Source of the DNA: an uncultured Clostridia bacterium
GTDB lineage: Bacteria; Bacillota; Clostridia; TANB77; CAG-508
Assembly: GCA_934169575.1 (NCBI GenBank)
Contig: CAKPOA010000011.1
Span: forward strand, 1 to 43,991
Direction of reading: 5' to 3'
Length of the DNA stretch: 43,991 nt
In this document: positions 26,142 through 33,831 of the stretch, in pieces
Numbering within the stretch: the first letter of the stretch is position 1
How the letters are laid out: every line of letters starts with the position of its first letter
Notes under the pieces: model-generated
The model's database searches: none
Told to the model about the DNA's origin: nothing
The model's input: the letters and a program-made list of their open reading frames with translations, nothing else
Translations under genes and position numbers: made by a program

Positions 26142-27190
26142 TGTTTACAGAAGTATTTGCAAATGGTGGAATTGAAAAAGTGATTTATGATATTAATAAA
26201 AATAAGTCATCCAAATACGAAATAATTAATCTTTGTGTAAACAATTATACAACAGTATTTAATGATATAGATGTTAAGAGTTTATTAAATAAGAATTATA
26301 AAAAAGCAATTATTAGAAATTTATTTAGTATGTTAAAATTTAGAAAATTTTTGAAAAATAATAAATTTGATATATTACATATTAATACACATTGGGCATT
26401 TGGATATATATGGGCTTTTTGGGCAAGAAAATATGTTGATAAAATAATTGTACATGCACATACTTCTGGAATTGAAAATGATAGATTAGAAATAAAAAAA
26501 TTCATTAATACAATTATTAAGAAAATTTTTTATAGTAAAAAAAATTTGTGCATAGCTTGTAGTAAAGAAGCGGGAGAATTTTGCTTAGGAAATGTTGATT
26601 ATAAAATTATATATAATGGAATTAATACAAGTAAATTTTTATATAATGCTAATATAAGAAAAATAGAAAGAGAAAAATTAGGATTAAATGATGATGACTT
26701 TGTAATTGGAAATGTAGGAAGATTTGAAAGTCAAAAAAATCATGCATTTTTAATAAGGGTTTTTAATGAATTATATAAAAAAAATAAAAATGTTTTTTTA
26801 ATAATTATTGGCAAAGGCTCTCAAAAAGAAAAAATTTTAAAAATGATTAATGAGTATGACTTAGAAAATAGGGTGAAAATAATTGATTCATCAAGAAATA
26901 TAGAAAAATATTATAATATTTTTGATATGTTTTTATTTCCAACTTTATTTGAAGGGTTTCCAATAAGTTTGCTTGAAGCACAAACTTCTAGTTTATGTTG
27001 TTTAATATCTGATAATGTAGATAAAAATGCTATAATAAGTAATAGTACATATGTTATACATCTAGATGTCAAAAAATGGACAGAAACTTTTTTTAAGTAT
27101 ATGCAATATGATAGAACAAATGTAAAAATTAATATGAGTTTTGATTTTAATAATACCTTAAGAAAAATTGAAAAAATATATGAATTATAA
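26123..27190 (+). CDS. Glycosyltransferase family 4 protein
   Basis: This 355-residue GT-B enzyme has the N-terminal MFTEVFANGGIEKVIYDI acceptor block, the central ADP/UDP-sugar site GNVGRFESQKNHAFLIRVF, and the C-terminal FEGFPISLLEAQ with the E-x7-E-type pattern of GT4 retaining transferases. It should act in the cytoplasm on a lipid-linked glycan. GAGGAAG (26113-26119) precedes ATG 26123, inside the end of the GT2 gene. The organisation resembles EpsF-type exopolysaccharide transferases. Confidence 0.9.
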   Translation: MEKKILMFTEVFANGGIEKVIYDINKNKSSKYEIINLCVNNYTTVFNDIDVKSLLNKNYKKAIIRNLFSMLKFRKFLKNNKFDILHINTHWAFGYIWAFWARKYVDKIIVHAHTSGIENDRLEIKKFINTIIKKIFYSKKNLCIACSKEAGEFCLGNVDYKIIYNGINTSKFLYNANIRKIEREKLGLNDDDFVIGNVGRFESQKNHAFLIRVFNELYKKNKNVFLIIIGKGSQKEKILKMINEYDLENRVKIIDSSRNIEKYYNIFDMFLFPTLFEGFPISLLEAQTSSLCCLISDNVDKNAIISNSTYVIHLDVKKWTETFFKYMQYDRTNVKINMSFDFNNTLRKIEKIYEL

Positions 27191-27203
27191 AAGGATTAAA
27201 ATT

Positions 27204-28295
27204 ATGAAAAAAATATTGATTACAGCAAATACAGATAGACATATATTAGTATGTCATTTACCATATTTAAAGTGGTTTAAAGAAAATGGATATTGTGTAC
27301 ATCTAGCTACAAATACTAGTAATGAAATTCCATATATTGATAAAAAGATTAATCTTGGGATTTCAAGAAAGCCTTTTCATTTTACTAATATACTTGCGGT
27401 TTTTAAATTGAAAAAAATAATGAAAAATGAAAAATATGATATAATTTATACACATACACCAACGGGTGCTGCTATTACAAGATTTGCATATAAATTTGCA
27501 AATGTAAAATCTGATTTAATATATATGTGTCATGGATTTCATTTTTTTAAAAAAGCACCTAAACATTTCTGGCTTTTATATTATCCTGTTGAGAAATATT
27601 TGATGAAATATACAAAAAAATTAATGGTTATGAATAATGAAGATTATGATTTTGCTAAAAAGCATTTTAAAAATGTTGAAATACAAAAAGTTAATGGAAT
27701 TGGATTGAATACAGAGAGGTTGGATAAAGAAATTTCAAAAAGTGAAAAAGAAAAAATCTTCAAAGAGTTTAATTTGAAAGAAAGTGATTTTATAATAAGC
27801 TATATTGCTGAACTATCAAAAAGAAAAGACCAAATTTCATTAATAAAACAGTTGGCTAAAAATAACATAAGAAGTACAAATATAAAAATTTTATTAATAG
27901 GTGATGATAGTTTAAATGGAAGAATTGAAAAATTGTTAAAAAAATATAATTTATCATCAAATGTTATTACAACAGGTTTTAGAAAAGATATAAATATTTT
28001 CTTGAGTATTAGTGATTTAGTTTTATCTATAAGTAAACAAGAAGGATTACCTTTAAATGTAATGGAAGCTATTTATATGAAAAAATATATTATTGCAACA
28101 CCATGCAGAGGAAATGTAGATTTAATTAAGGATAATATTAATGGTTTTATTATTAATGATGTATCTGAACTTTGGGATAAAATCATAAATTTCAAGGAAC
28201 ATAATGTAGAATATAAAAGAAGATATAACCAATATATTGATATTAATAAATATAAAGTTAAAAATGTCTTAGAAGATGTGATAAAAAATATGTAA
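27204..28295 (+). CDS. Glycosyltransferase family 4 protein (EpsD-like)
   Basis: ATG 27204 has AAAAGGA upstream and is preferred to the in-frame ATG at 27168. The 363-residue GT-B protein shows ITANTDRHILVCHLPYLKWF, IYTHTPTGAAITRFA, CHGFHFFKKAP, LLYYPVEKYLMKYTKKLMVM, NGIGLNTERL and SKQEGLPLNVMEAI. This order is characteristic of EpsD-type transferases of exopolysaccharide loci. It is the last gene of the glycan run; rpsB follows with its own promoter. Confidence 0.9.
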   Translation: MKKILITANTDRHILVCHLPYLKWFKENGYCVHLATNTSNEIPYIDKKINLGISRKPFHFTNILAVFKLKKIMKNEKYDIIYTHTPTGAAITRFAYKFANVKSDLIYMCHGFHFFKKAPKHFWLLYYPVEKYLMKYTKKLMVMNNEDYDFAKKHFKNVEIQKVNGIGLNTERLDKEISKSEKEKIFKEFNLKESDFIISYIAELSKRKDQISLIKQLAKNNIRSTNIKILLIGDDSLNGRIEKLLKKYNLSSNVITTGFRKDINIFLSISDLVLSISKQEGLPLNVMEAIYMKKYIIATPCRGNVDLIKDNINGFIINDVSELWDKIINFKEHNVEYKRRYNQYIDINKYKVKNVLEDVIKNM

Positions 28296-28318
28296 AAAAT
28301 ATTGGAAAAGCACTTGCA

Positions 28319-28347
28319 TTTACATAAAAAATATGATAAACTATTAT
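28319..28347 (+). promoter_or_regulatory. rpsB-tsf promoter
   Basis: TTTACA (28319-28324), a 17-nt spacer and TATTAT (28342-28347) form a strong sigma-A-type promoter. The predicted leader to the rpsB ATG is about 90 nt. Confidence 0.65.
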
Positions 28348-28370
28348 ACGTAAAAAACACATAGAGGGAG

Positions 28371-28402
28371 TATATCAAGTAGTGCCAAAAGGTCTTGATG
28401 TA
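28371..28402 (+). promoter_or_regulatory. Hairpin in the rpsB leader
   Basis: TATATCAAG (28371-28379) pairs with CTTGATGTA (28394-28402), one G-T pair included, and GCC-AAAA-GGT closes the top. It lies ~42 nt before the rpsB start. It may bind S2 for autoregulation, but no known Firmicute S2 leader family could be matched by eye. Confidence 0.4.
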
Positions 28403-28444
28403 TGATGAGCTTTATGGAGGAAAAACAAAAAGGAGGAATTTAAA

Positions 28445-29233
28445 ATGGCAGTAGTTGCAATGAAACAATTACTAGAAGCAGGTGTTCACTTTGGACATCA
28501 AACTAGAAGATGGGATCCTAAAATGGCTGAATACATATTCCAAGCTAGAAATGGAATCCATATTATCGATTTACAAAAAACATCAAAGAAAATTGATGAA
28601 GCTTATGAGTTCTTAAAAACTCAAGCAGAAGAAGGAAAAAAAGTTCTATTTGTAGGAACTAAAAAACAAGCTCAAGAATGTATAAAAGAAGCTGCAGAAA
28701 AATGCGGAATGTACTATGTTGATCAAAGATGGTTAGGTGGAATGCTTACAAACTTTGGTACAATCAAAAAAAGAATTCAAAGATTAAAAGATATTGAGCA
28801 AATGCAAGAAGATGGTACTTTTGAAGTATTACCTAAAAAAGAAGTAATTAACTTGAAAAAAGAATTAGAAAAATTAGAATTAAATTTAGGTGGAATAAAA
28901 GATATGGAAACAATTCCTGATGTTTTATTTATTGTAGATCCTAAAAAAGAAGCTAATGCTATAAAAGAAGCTAAAAAATTAAATATTCCAGTAGTAGGAA
29001 TTGTTGATACTAACTGTAACCCAGAAGTATTAGATTACCCAATTCCTGGAAATGATGATGCTATAAGAGCTGTAAAATTAATTACAGATGTTATGGCAAA
29101 TGCAATAATAGAAGGAAATCAAGGTGAAAGCTTTGAAATTAAAGAAGAAAGCATTGAAGATGTAATGCAAGATGCTGAAACAGAACAGGTAACTATGGAA
29201 GAAGTAGTTGCAAGTGAAGAAACAGCAGAATAA
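28445..29233 (+). CDS. rpsB: 30S ribosomal protein S2
   Basis: The 262-residue protein starts MKQLLEAGVHFGHQTRRWDP and includes YIFQARNGIHIIDLQKT, FVGTKKQAQE, DQRWLGGMLTNFGTIKKR, DVLFIVDPKKE and VGIVDTNCNPEVLDYPIPGN, which are S2 throughout. The last ~40 residues form a strongly acidic tail (ESIEDVMQDAETEQVTMEEV), longer than in minimal S2 proteins but common in Clostridia. AGGAGG at 28431-28436 precedes ATG 28445. It is followed by tsf, the usual bacterial pair. Confidence 0.98.
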   Translation: MAVVAMKQLLEAGVHFGHQTRRWDPKMAEYIFQARNGIHIIDLQKTSKKIDEAYEFLKTQAEEGKKVLFVGTKKQAQECIKEAAEKCGMYYVDQRWLGGMLTNFGTIKKRIQRLKDIEQMQEDGTFEVLPKKEVINLKKELEKLELNLGGIKDMETIPDVLFIVDPKKEANAIKEAKKLNIPVVGIVDTNCNPEVLDYPIPGNDDAIRAVKLITDVMANAIIEGNQGESFEIKEESIEDVMQDAETEQVTMEEVVASEETAE

Positions 29234-29259
29234 TGTAATTTAGACGAGGAGGAATGAAA

Positions 29260-30141
29260 ATGATAACAGCAACAATGGTAAAAGATTTAAGAGAAAAAAC
29301 AGGTGCAGGAATGATGGACTGCAAAAAAGCTTTAACAGAAACTGATGGAGATATGGAAAAAGCAATCGAATATCTTCGTGAAAAAGGTATAACAAAAGCA
29401 GCTAAAAAATCTGATAGAATTGCAGCAGAAGGTTTAGTATTAGCATATATATCAGAAGATCATAAAATAGGTGCAGCAGTTGAAGTAAATTCAGAAACAG
29501 ATTTTGTTGCAAAAAATGATGAATTTAGAAAATTTGTTGAAGATGTTGCAAAACAAGTTGCTTTAAATAATCCAAAAGATGTTGAAAGCTTATTAGAAGA
29601 AGAATCAATTGTTGAAACTGGAAAAAAAGTTTCAGAAGTATTAATTGATAAAGTTGCAAAAATCGGAGAAAATATGAATATTCGTAGATTTGTAAGATTT
29701 GAAACAACTGATGGATTAATTGAAAAATATATTCATGGTGATGGAAAAATTGCAGTATTAGTTAACATGAAAAATGCTGATTCTGAACTTGCAAAAGATA
29801 TTTGTATGCAAATTGCAGCTTCAAAACCAGAATTTTTAGATGAAAAAGCTGTTCCAGCTGAAAGATTAGAAAAAGAAATGGAAATCTTAAAAGCTCAAGC
29901 TATGAATGAAGGTAAACCAGAAGCTATTGCTGAAAAAATTGTACAAGGTAGAATAGGAAAATTCTATAGTGAAATTTGTTTAGTAGATCAAGAATTTGTT
30001 AAAAATCCAGATATGAAAATATCAGATTTATTAAAATCTAAAAATGCAGAAATTATCGAATTTGCTAGAATTGAAAAAGGTGAAGGCATAGAGAAAAAAG
30101 AAGAAAATTTTGCAGAAGAAGTTATGAAACAAATTAAATAA
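29260..30141 (+). CDS. tsf: Elongation factor Ts
   Basis: ATG 29260 is chosen because GAGGAGG (29246-29252) is 7 nt away; the ATG at 29254 is too close to it. The 293-residue guanine nucleotide exchange factor for EF-Tu has the diagnostic N-terminus TMVKDLREKTGAGMMDCKKA, then AVEVNSETDFVAKNDEF, IHGDGKIAVLVN, DICMQIAASKPEFL and a second core repeat region. It is normal length with no visible damage. It shares the rpsB promoter and ends at a strong terminator. Confidence 0.98.
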   Translation: MITATMVKDLREKTGAGMMDCKKALTETDGDMEKAIEYLREKGITKAAKKSDRIAAEGLVLAYISEDHKIGAAVEVNSETDFVAKNDEFRKFVEDVAKQVALNNPKDVESLLEEESIVETGKKVSEVLIDKVAKIGENMNIRRFVRFETTDGLIEKYIHGDGKIAVLVNMKNADSELAKDICMQIAASKPEFLDEKAVPAERLEKEMEILKAQAMNEGKPEAIAEKIVQGRIGKFYSEICLVDQEFVKNPDMKISDLLKSKNAEIIEFARIEKGEGIEKKEENFAEEVMKQIK

Positions 30142-30153
30142 ATTAAACATTTT

Positions 30154-30202
30154 CCTCCAGTAGTTCTCATATAATTAAATGAGAATTTTACTGGAGGTTT
30201 TT
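30154..30202 (+). terminator. Strong rho-independent terminator after tsf, overlapping a ribosome binding site
   Basis: CCTCCAGTA (30154-30162) pairs with TACTGGAGG (30189-30197), extended by GTTCTCAT/ATGAGAAT above a two-base bulge, and is followed by TTTTT (30198-30202). The 3' arm contains CTGGAGG, which is also the ribosome binding site of the small gene at 30206. Confidence 0.9.
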
Positions 30203-30205
30203 ATT

Positions 30206-30397
30206 GTGAAAAATTTATTTTTAGTTATTAATAAAGAAAAAATCTATGCATATGTGGTTTCTATTATGACAATAGTAACTTTATTTTTTATGTCTACAAT
30301 GATAAATAAAAACTTTGATGCTACAGAAACAACATCTTCTTCTGTTAATGTAACAAATAATGTGCAAGAAAATAATATAGAAAATAAGTTGGATTAA
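30206..30397 (+). CDS. Small membrane-anchored protein (63 aa)
   Basis: The start is GTG 30206, 8 nt after CTGGAGG. The protein has a short cytoplasmic N-terminus (KNLFLVINKEKIYAY), one membrane segment (VVSIMTIVTLFFMSTM) and a short polar, Ser/Thr/Asn-rich tail. The first part resembles the anchor of clostridial cell-wall amidases (CwlD-like), but no enzymatic domain follows. It may be a remnant or a genuine small membrane protein. Its ribosome binding site is locked in the tsf terminator hairpin. Confidence 0.55.
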   Translation: MKNLFLVINKEKIYAYVVSIMTIVTLFFMSTMINKNFDATETTSSSVNVTNNVQENNIENKLD

Positions 30398-30488
30398 TGA
30401 ATTTTACTTTTGCATAAATTAAAACTTAAAGCATATATTTTAAGTAAAGTACAAGTTTTGTAACAATTGATTTGAATGGAGGAAGTTT

Positions 30489-31436
30489 ATGGAAAAAACT
30501 ATGTCTGTAGAAGAAAGAATAAGGAGAGCTGAAGAAAGATATAACAAAAAAAATGGATATACTGCACAAATAGGGAATTCGAGAAAAGAATTAAATATAA
30601 AAAATAGGGTATATGAAAAAAAGAAAACAACAAAGAAATTATTAATGCAAATTTTTGTATGTTTAGTTATTTATGTTGCATTTTATAGTATTACAAATAG
30701 GGATTACATATTTTCAGATAATTTTAAAAATGATGTTAATGTTTTTTTAAAAGATAAAACTAAGATTTATGCAATGTATGAAAATTCAAAAGAATTTGTA
30801 AATTCAAGAATATTACATCAAAATGAAGAGGAAAATAATGAAGTAAATAATGTAAATGAACAGACAATTGATGATACAAATAATATTGAAGAACAACAAA
30901 TTGAAAATACAAGTGAGCAACAAGAACTTCAATCTGAAAATATTGGTGGTGCAAATGAAAGCAAAGAGCAAACAGATACTACAAATACAGATAATACAGA
31001 AAATGTAGAAAAATCACAAATGGAAATAGATGCTGATAAAATAAAATCTTCAATTAGTTTTATAAATCCAATTGAAGGAAGAATTACATCAACATTTGGA
31101 TGGAGAAATCCTACAGTTAGCACTGTGCCTAAATACCATACTGGACTTGATATTGCTGCAGTTTCTGGTACAGTTATAAAATCTGCTACAGATGGAAAAG
31201 TTATAATGGCATCTTCAAAAGGTGATTATGGAAATCATTATCAAATTCAAATAAATGATGTAATTATTATATATGCACATTGCCAAAAATTATATTTAAA
31301 AGAAGGGGATAGTGTGGTTCAAGGACAAGAAATTGGAGAAGTAGGCAGTACAGGAAATTCAACAGGCCCACATTTGCATTTTGAAGTTAGAATTGAAGAT
31401 AGGAAAGTTGATCCTCAATTAATTTTAAATATATAA
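30489..31436 (+). CDS. Membrane-anchored M23/LytM peptidase, SpoIVFA-like
   Basis: The 315-residue protein has a charged cytoplasmic N-terminus, one membrane segment near residues 53-71 (LLMQIFVCLVIYVAFYSI), a long Glu/Asn/Thr-rich spacer (~110-180) and a C-terminal LytM domain. Metal ligands appear complete: H217-TGL-D221, the His of YAHCQ, and HLH at 295-297 (STGPHLHFEVR). The next gene is an M50 protease of SpoIVFB type, so this is probably SpoIVFA, which controls the SpoIVFB sigma-K processing protease. B. subtilis SpoIVFA is considered non-catalytic; here the motif set looks intact. GGAGG precedes ATG 30489; a weak promoter-like pair sits at 30410/30434. Confidence 0.8.
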   Translation: MEKTMSVEERIRRAEERYNKKNGYTAQIGNSRKELNIKNRVYEKKKTTKKLLMQIFVCLVIYVAFYSITNRDYIFSDNFKNDVNVFLKDKTKIYAMYENSKEFVNSRILHQNEEENNEVNNVNEQTIDDTNNIEEQQIENTSEQQELQSENIGGANESKEQTDTTNTDNTENVEKSQMEIDADKIKSSISFINPIEGRITSTFGWRNPTVSTVPKYHTGLDIAAVSGTVIKSATDGKVIMASSKGDYGNHYQIQINDVIIIYAHCQKLYLKEGDSVVQGQEIGEVGSTGNSTGPHLHFEVRIEDRKVDPQLILNI

Positions 31437-31445
31437 GGGGGATTT

Positions 31446-32090
31446 ATGAAATTTAAAATTGATTTAAAATTTGTACTATTTTTACTACTGTTTTATTTTA
31501 CAAAACAATTGTACATATATTTGATTATAATGTTTTTTTGTTGTATTCATGAAATAGCACATATTTTGGTGGCTAAAATTTTAGGATTTAAAATAAAGTA
31601 TATTGAGCTTCATCCTTTTGGATTTTGCTGTGAAATAAAACCTAAAATAGGTGACTATAATAGAAAGTTTGCTAATTCTAATATTGTTGAATTTAAAAAG
31701 ATAATTATCGCTATTGCAGGTCCACTTACAAATGTGATTTTGATTTTAATATTAAATACAATATTTTCGTATTTAGAAAATATTAATTTGATGATATATT
31801 CAAATTTAGTTATAATTTTATTTAATATTTTACCTATAATTCCTCTTGATGGTGGAAGAATTTTTAAAAGCTTTTTTAGAATTTTAAAAGGAAATATTGT
31901 TGCTAATAAAATTATGTATTTTGTATCAAATTTAGTTATTGTTTTTCTTACAGTTGTAAGTAGTTTGGCTATTTTGTATTGGCAAAATATTTCTATTTTG
32001 TTAATTTTATTTTATTTATGGTATTTGGTGATTTTGGAAAATAAAAGATTTTATATGAAAAATCAAATTTATAAAAAAATTCAAGCTTGA
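31446..32090 (+). CDS. spoIVFB: Site-2 (M50) intramembrane metalloprotease, SpoIVFB-like
   Basis: The 214-residue membrane protein has the zinc motif H35-EIA-H39 in CCIHEIAHILVAK, followed by IELHPFGFCCEI, and the third ligand in PIIPLDGGRIF (D135). Several hydrophobic helices surround these, as in site-2 proteases. Its position 9 nt after a SpoIVFA-like gene and its small size without CBS or PDZ domains point to SpoIVFB, which cleaves pro-sigma-K in the mother cell during sporulation. Other small M50 proteases cannot be fully excluded. GGGGG at 31437-31441 is the likely ribosome binding site. Confidence 0.82.
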   Translation: MKFKIDLKFVLFLLLFYFTKQLYIYLIIMFFCCIHEIAHILVAKILGFKIKYIELHPFGFCCEIKPKIGDYNRKFANSNIVEFKKIIIAIAGPLTNVILILILNTIFSYLENINLMIYSNLVIILFNILPIIPLDGGRIFKSFFRILKGNIVANKIMYFVSNLVIVFLTVVSSLAILYWQNISILLILFYLWYLVILENKRFYMKNQIYKKIQA

Positions 32091-32159
32091 AAATTTATAA
32101 TAGATAAGTTCATTCTCAAAGTCAGAGTTTTGCTTAATGACGTATTTTTTTAAGTCCAT
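32091..32159 (-). pseudogene. 5' stump of a second TA-like gene on the minus strand
   Basis: On the minus strand an ATG (32159-32157) sits 6 nt after GGAGG and overlaps the end of the antitoxin-like frame by 26 nt, a typical toxin-antitoxin arrangement. It reads MDLKKYVIKQNSDFENELIY and then runs into the antisense of the spoIVFB-like gene, so only the first ~20 residues survive. The toxin family cannot be named from this. Confidence 0.4.
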
Positions 32160-32268
32160 ATTTTTCCTCCATTTCAGTACAAAATTCATCAAAAGATCTA
32201 ATATTTCCTTTTTTAGCAGATTCGATAGAACGATCTAATTTTTCAAATACATCATTTTGAAATTCCTG
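32134..32268 (-). pseudogene. 3' remnant of an antitoxin-like gene on the minus strand
   Basis: The minus strand encodes a clean helical tail, QEFQNDVFEKLDRSIESAKK followed by GNIRSFDEFCTEMEEKYGL and a stop at 32134. Length, charge pattern and the EEKYGL end resemble C-termini of RelB/Phd-type antitoxins. The 5' part is replaced by the promoter region of the CorC/HlyC gene. With the overlapping stump above, it looks like a decayed type II toxin-antitoxin pair. Confidence 0.45.
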
Positions 32269-32304
32269 GAAATTTGAAAAACCATGGCAATTGCTATATA
32301 TTAC

Positions 32305-32333
32305 TTGAAAAAAGTATATAAATATGATATAAT
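32305..32333 (+). promoter_or_regulatory. Promoter of the CorC/HlyC-type gene
   Basis: TTGAAA (32305-32310), a 17-nt spacer and a perfect TATAAT (32328-32333) lie 50 nt before the GTG start at 32383. Confidence 0.8.
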
Positions 32334-32382
32334 TTTTGATACAGGCAAAAGGCTTGAAATAAAAAAATAGGAGGAGTAAATA

Positions 32383-33702
32383 GTGCAGATTTTAGTACTA
32401 ATAATATTAATAATGTTAAATGCCTTTTTTGCAGCAGCAGAGATAGCATTTATATCATTAAATGATGCAAAAATAGATATGCAAGCAAAAGAAGGAAATA
32501 AGAAAGCAATAAAAATAAAAGGAATGTTAAAAAATCCAAGTAAATTTTTGGCAACAATACAAATAGGAATAACACTTGCTGGATTTTTATCAAGTGCATT
32601 TGCATCAGAAACATTTGCAAGTGAACTTGCACCTGTATTAAATAAATTAATACCATCAATAGGATTATCAGCATGGAATAGTATATCAATCATATTGATA
32701 ACCATAATATTATCATATTTTACATTAATATTTGGAGAATTAGTTCCAAAAAGAATTGCAATGAAAAATTGTGAAAAAATTGCATTTGCTTCAATAGGAG
32801 TAATAAAAGCAATTTCAGTAATTACAACACCATTTGTAAAAATATTGACTTTATCAACAAATATGGTATCAAAATTGTTTGGTGTAAGTGAAAATGATGA
32901 AGAAATTGTAACAGAAGAAGAAATAAGAATGATGGTAGATGTTGGACAAGAAAAAGGAACAATAGAAGAAGAAGAAAAGAAAATGATAAATAATGTATTT
33001 GAATTTAATGATAAAGCAGTTTCTGAAATTATGATTCCAAGAACGGAGATATTTGCATTAGATATGAATCTATCAATTTCAGAAGTGTTAGATGAACTTG
33101 CAGAAAATTTCCATTATAGTAGATTACCGGTATATGATGAAACAATTGATGAAATAAAAGGTATTGTTCATATAAAAGATATATTAATATCTACAAAAAA
33201 TAAAGATGCAAAAATTAAAAGTTTAATGAAAGAACCATATTTTGTTCCAGAGACAAAACCAGTAAATGAATTATTTGAAGAATTAAGAAAAAATAGAAAA
33301 CAGATTGCAATTGTAATAGATGAATATGGTGGAACATCTGGAATGGTTACAATGGAAGATATTTTAGAAGAAATTGTTGGAGAAATTTATGATGAATATG
33401 ATGAAGTAAAAGATAAATATCATAAAATTGATGAAAATACATATATGTTAGCTGGTAATTTGTCAATATATGATGTTGAAAATCTCTTAGATATTGAAAT
33501 TAAAGATGGTGATTATGATACACTTTCTGGATATTTAATTGAAGAATTGGGGAAAATTCCAGATGATAAAGAAAATTCTGTTATTGAAACTGATGATGTA
33601 ACTTATAAAATTGAAAAAGTAATGGATAAAAGAATTATAAAAGTTAAGGCTTGTAAAAACAATCAGGAAGTTTTAGCAAAAACAGAAACTGAGAATGATT
33701 AA
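32383..33702 (+). CDS. CorC/HlyC family transporter-associated protein (DUF21-CBS-CBS-CorC_HlyC)
   Basis: The 439-residue protein begins with the DUF21/CNNM membrane domain (~1-180; AAAEIAFISLNDAKIDMQA, FGELVPKRIAM). A CBS pair follows (SEIMIPRTEIFALD, YDETIDEIKGIVHIKD, IAIVIDEYGGTSGMVTMEDI), and then the C-terminal CorC_HlyC domain (YDTLSGYLIEELGKIP). Members are often annotated as hemolysins, but the best-supported roles are magnesium or cobalt export and resistance. The start is GTG 32383 after GGAGGAG. It has its own promoter and ends before a hairpin terminator. Confidence 0.93.
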   Translation: MQILVLIILIMLNAFFAAAEIAFISLNDAKIDMQAKEGNKKAIKIKGMLKNPSKFLATIQIGITLAGFLSSAFASETFASELAPVLNKLIPSIGLSAWNSISIILITIILSYFTLIFGELVPKRIAMKNCEKIAFASIGVIKAISVITTPFVKILTLSTNMVSKLFGVSENDEEIVTEEEIRMMVDVGQEKGTIEEEEKKMINNVFEFNDKAVSEIMIPRTEIFALDMNLSISEVLDELAENFHYSRLPVYDETIDEIKGIVHIKDILISTKNKDAKIKSLMKEPYFVPETKPVNELFEELRKNRKQIAIVIDEYGGTSGMVTMEDILEEIVGEIYDEYDEVKDKYHKIDENTYMLAGNLSIYDVENLLDIEIKDGDYDTLSGYLIEELGKIPDDKENSVIETDDVTYKIEKVMDKRIIKVKACKNNQEVLAKTETEND

Positions 33703-33779
33703 TTTATTATTTGTTAACATTAAAATTTAATATGTGTATAAAGGTATTTAGGTAATAAATATTAACATTAATTTTGAAT

Positions 33780-33828
33780 AAAAATCCTTTCCTTGGTAAT
33801 AATAGGATAAAAAAGGAAAGGATTTTTT
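33780..33828. terminator. Hairpin terminator whose 3' arm is the next gene's ribosome binding site
   Basis: AAAAATCCTTTCC (33780-33792) pairs perfectly with GGAAAGGATTTTT (33815-33827), giving a 13-bp stem with A and T runs on either side, so it could terminate in both directions. The 3' arm GGAAAGGA is also the ribosome binding site of the gene starting at 33832. Confidence 0.75.
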
Positions 33829-33831
33829 GTT

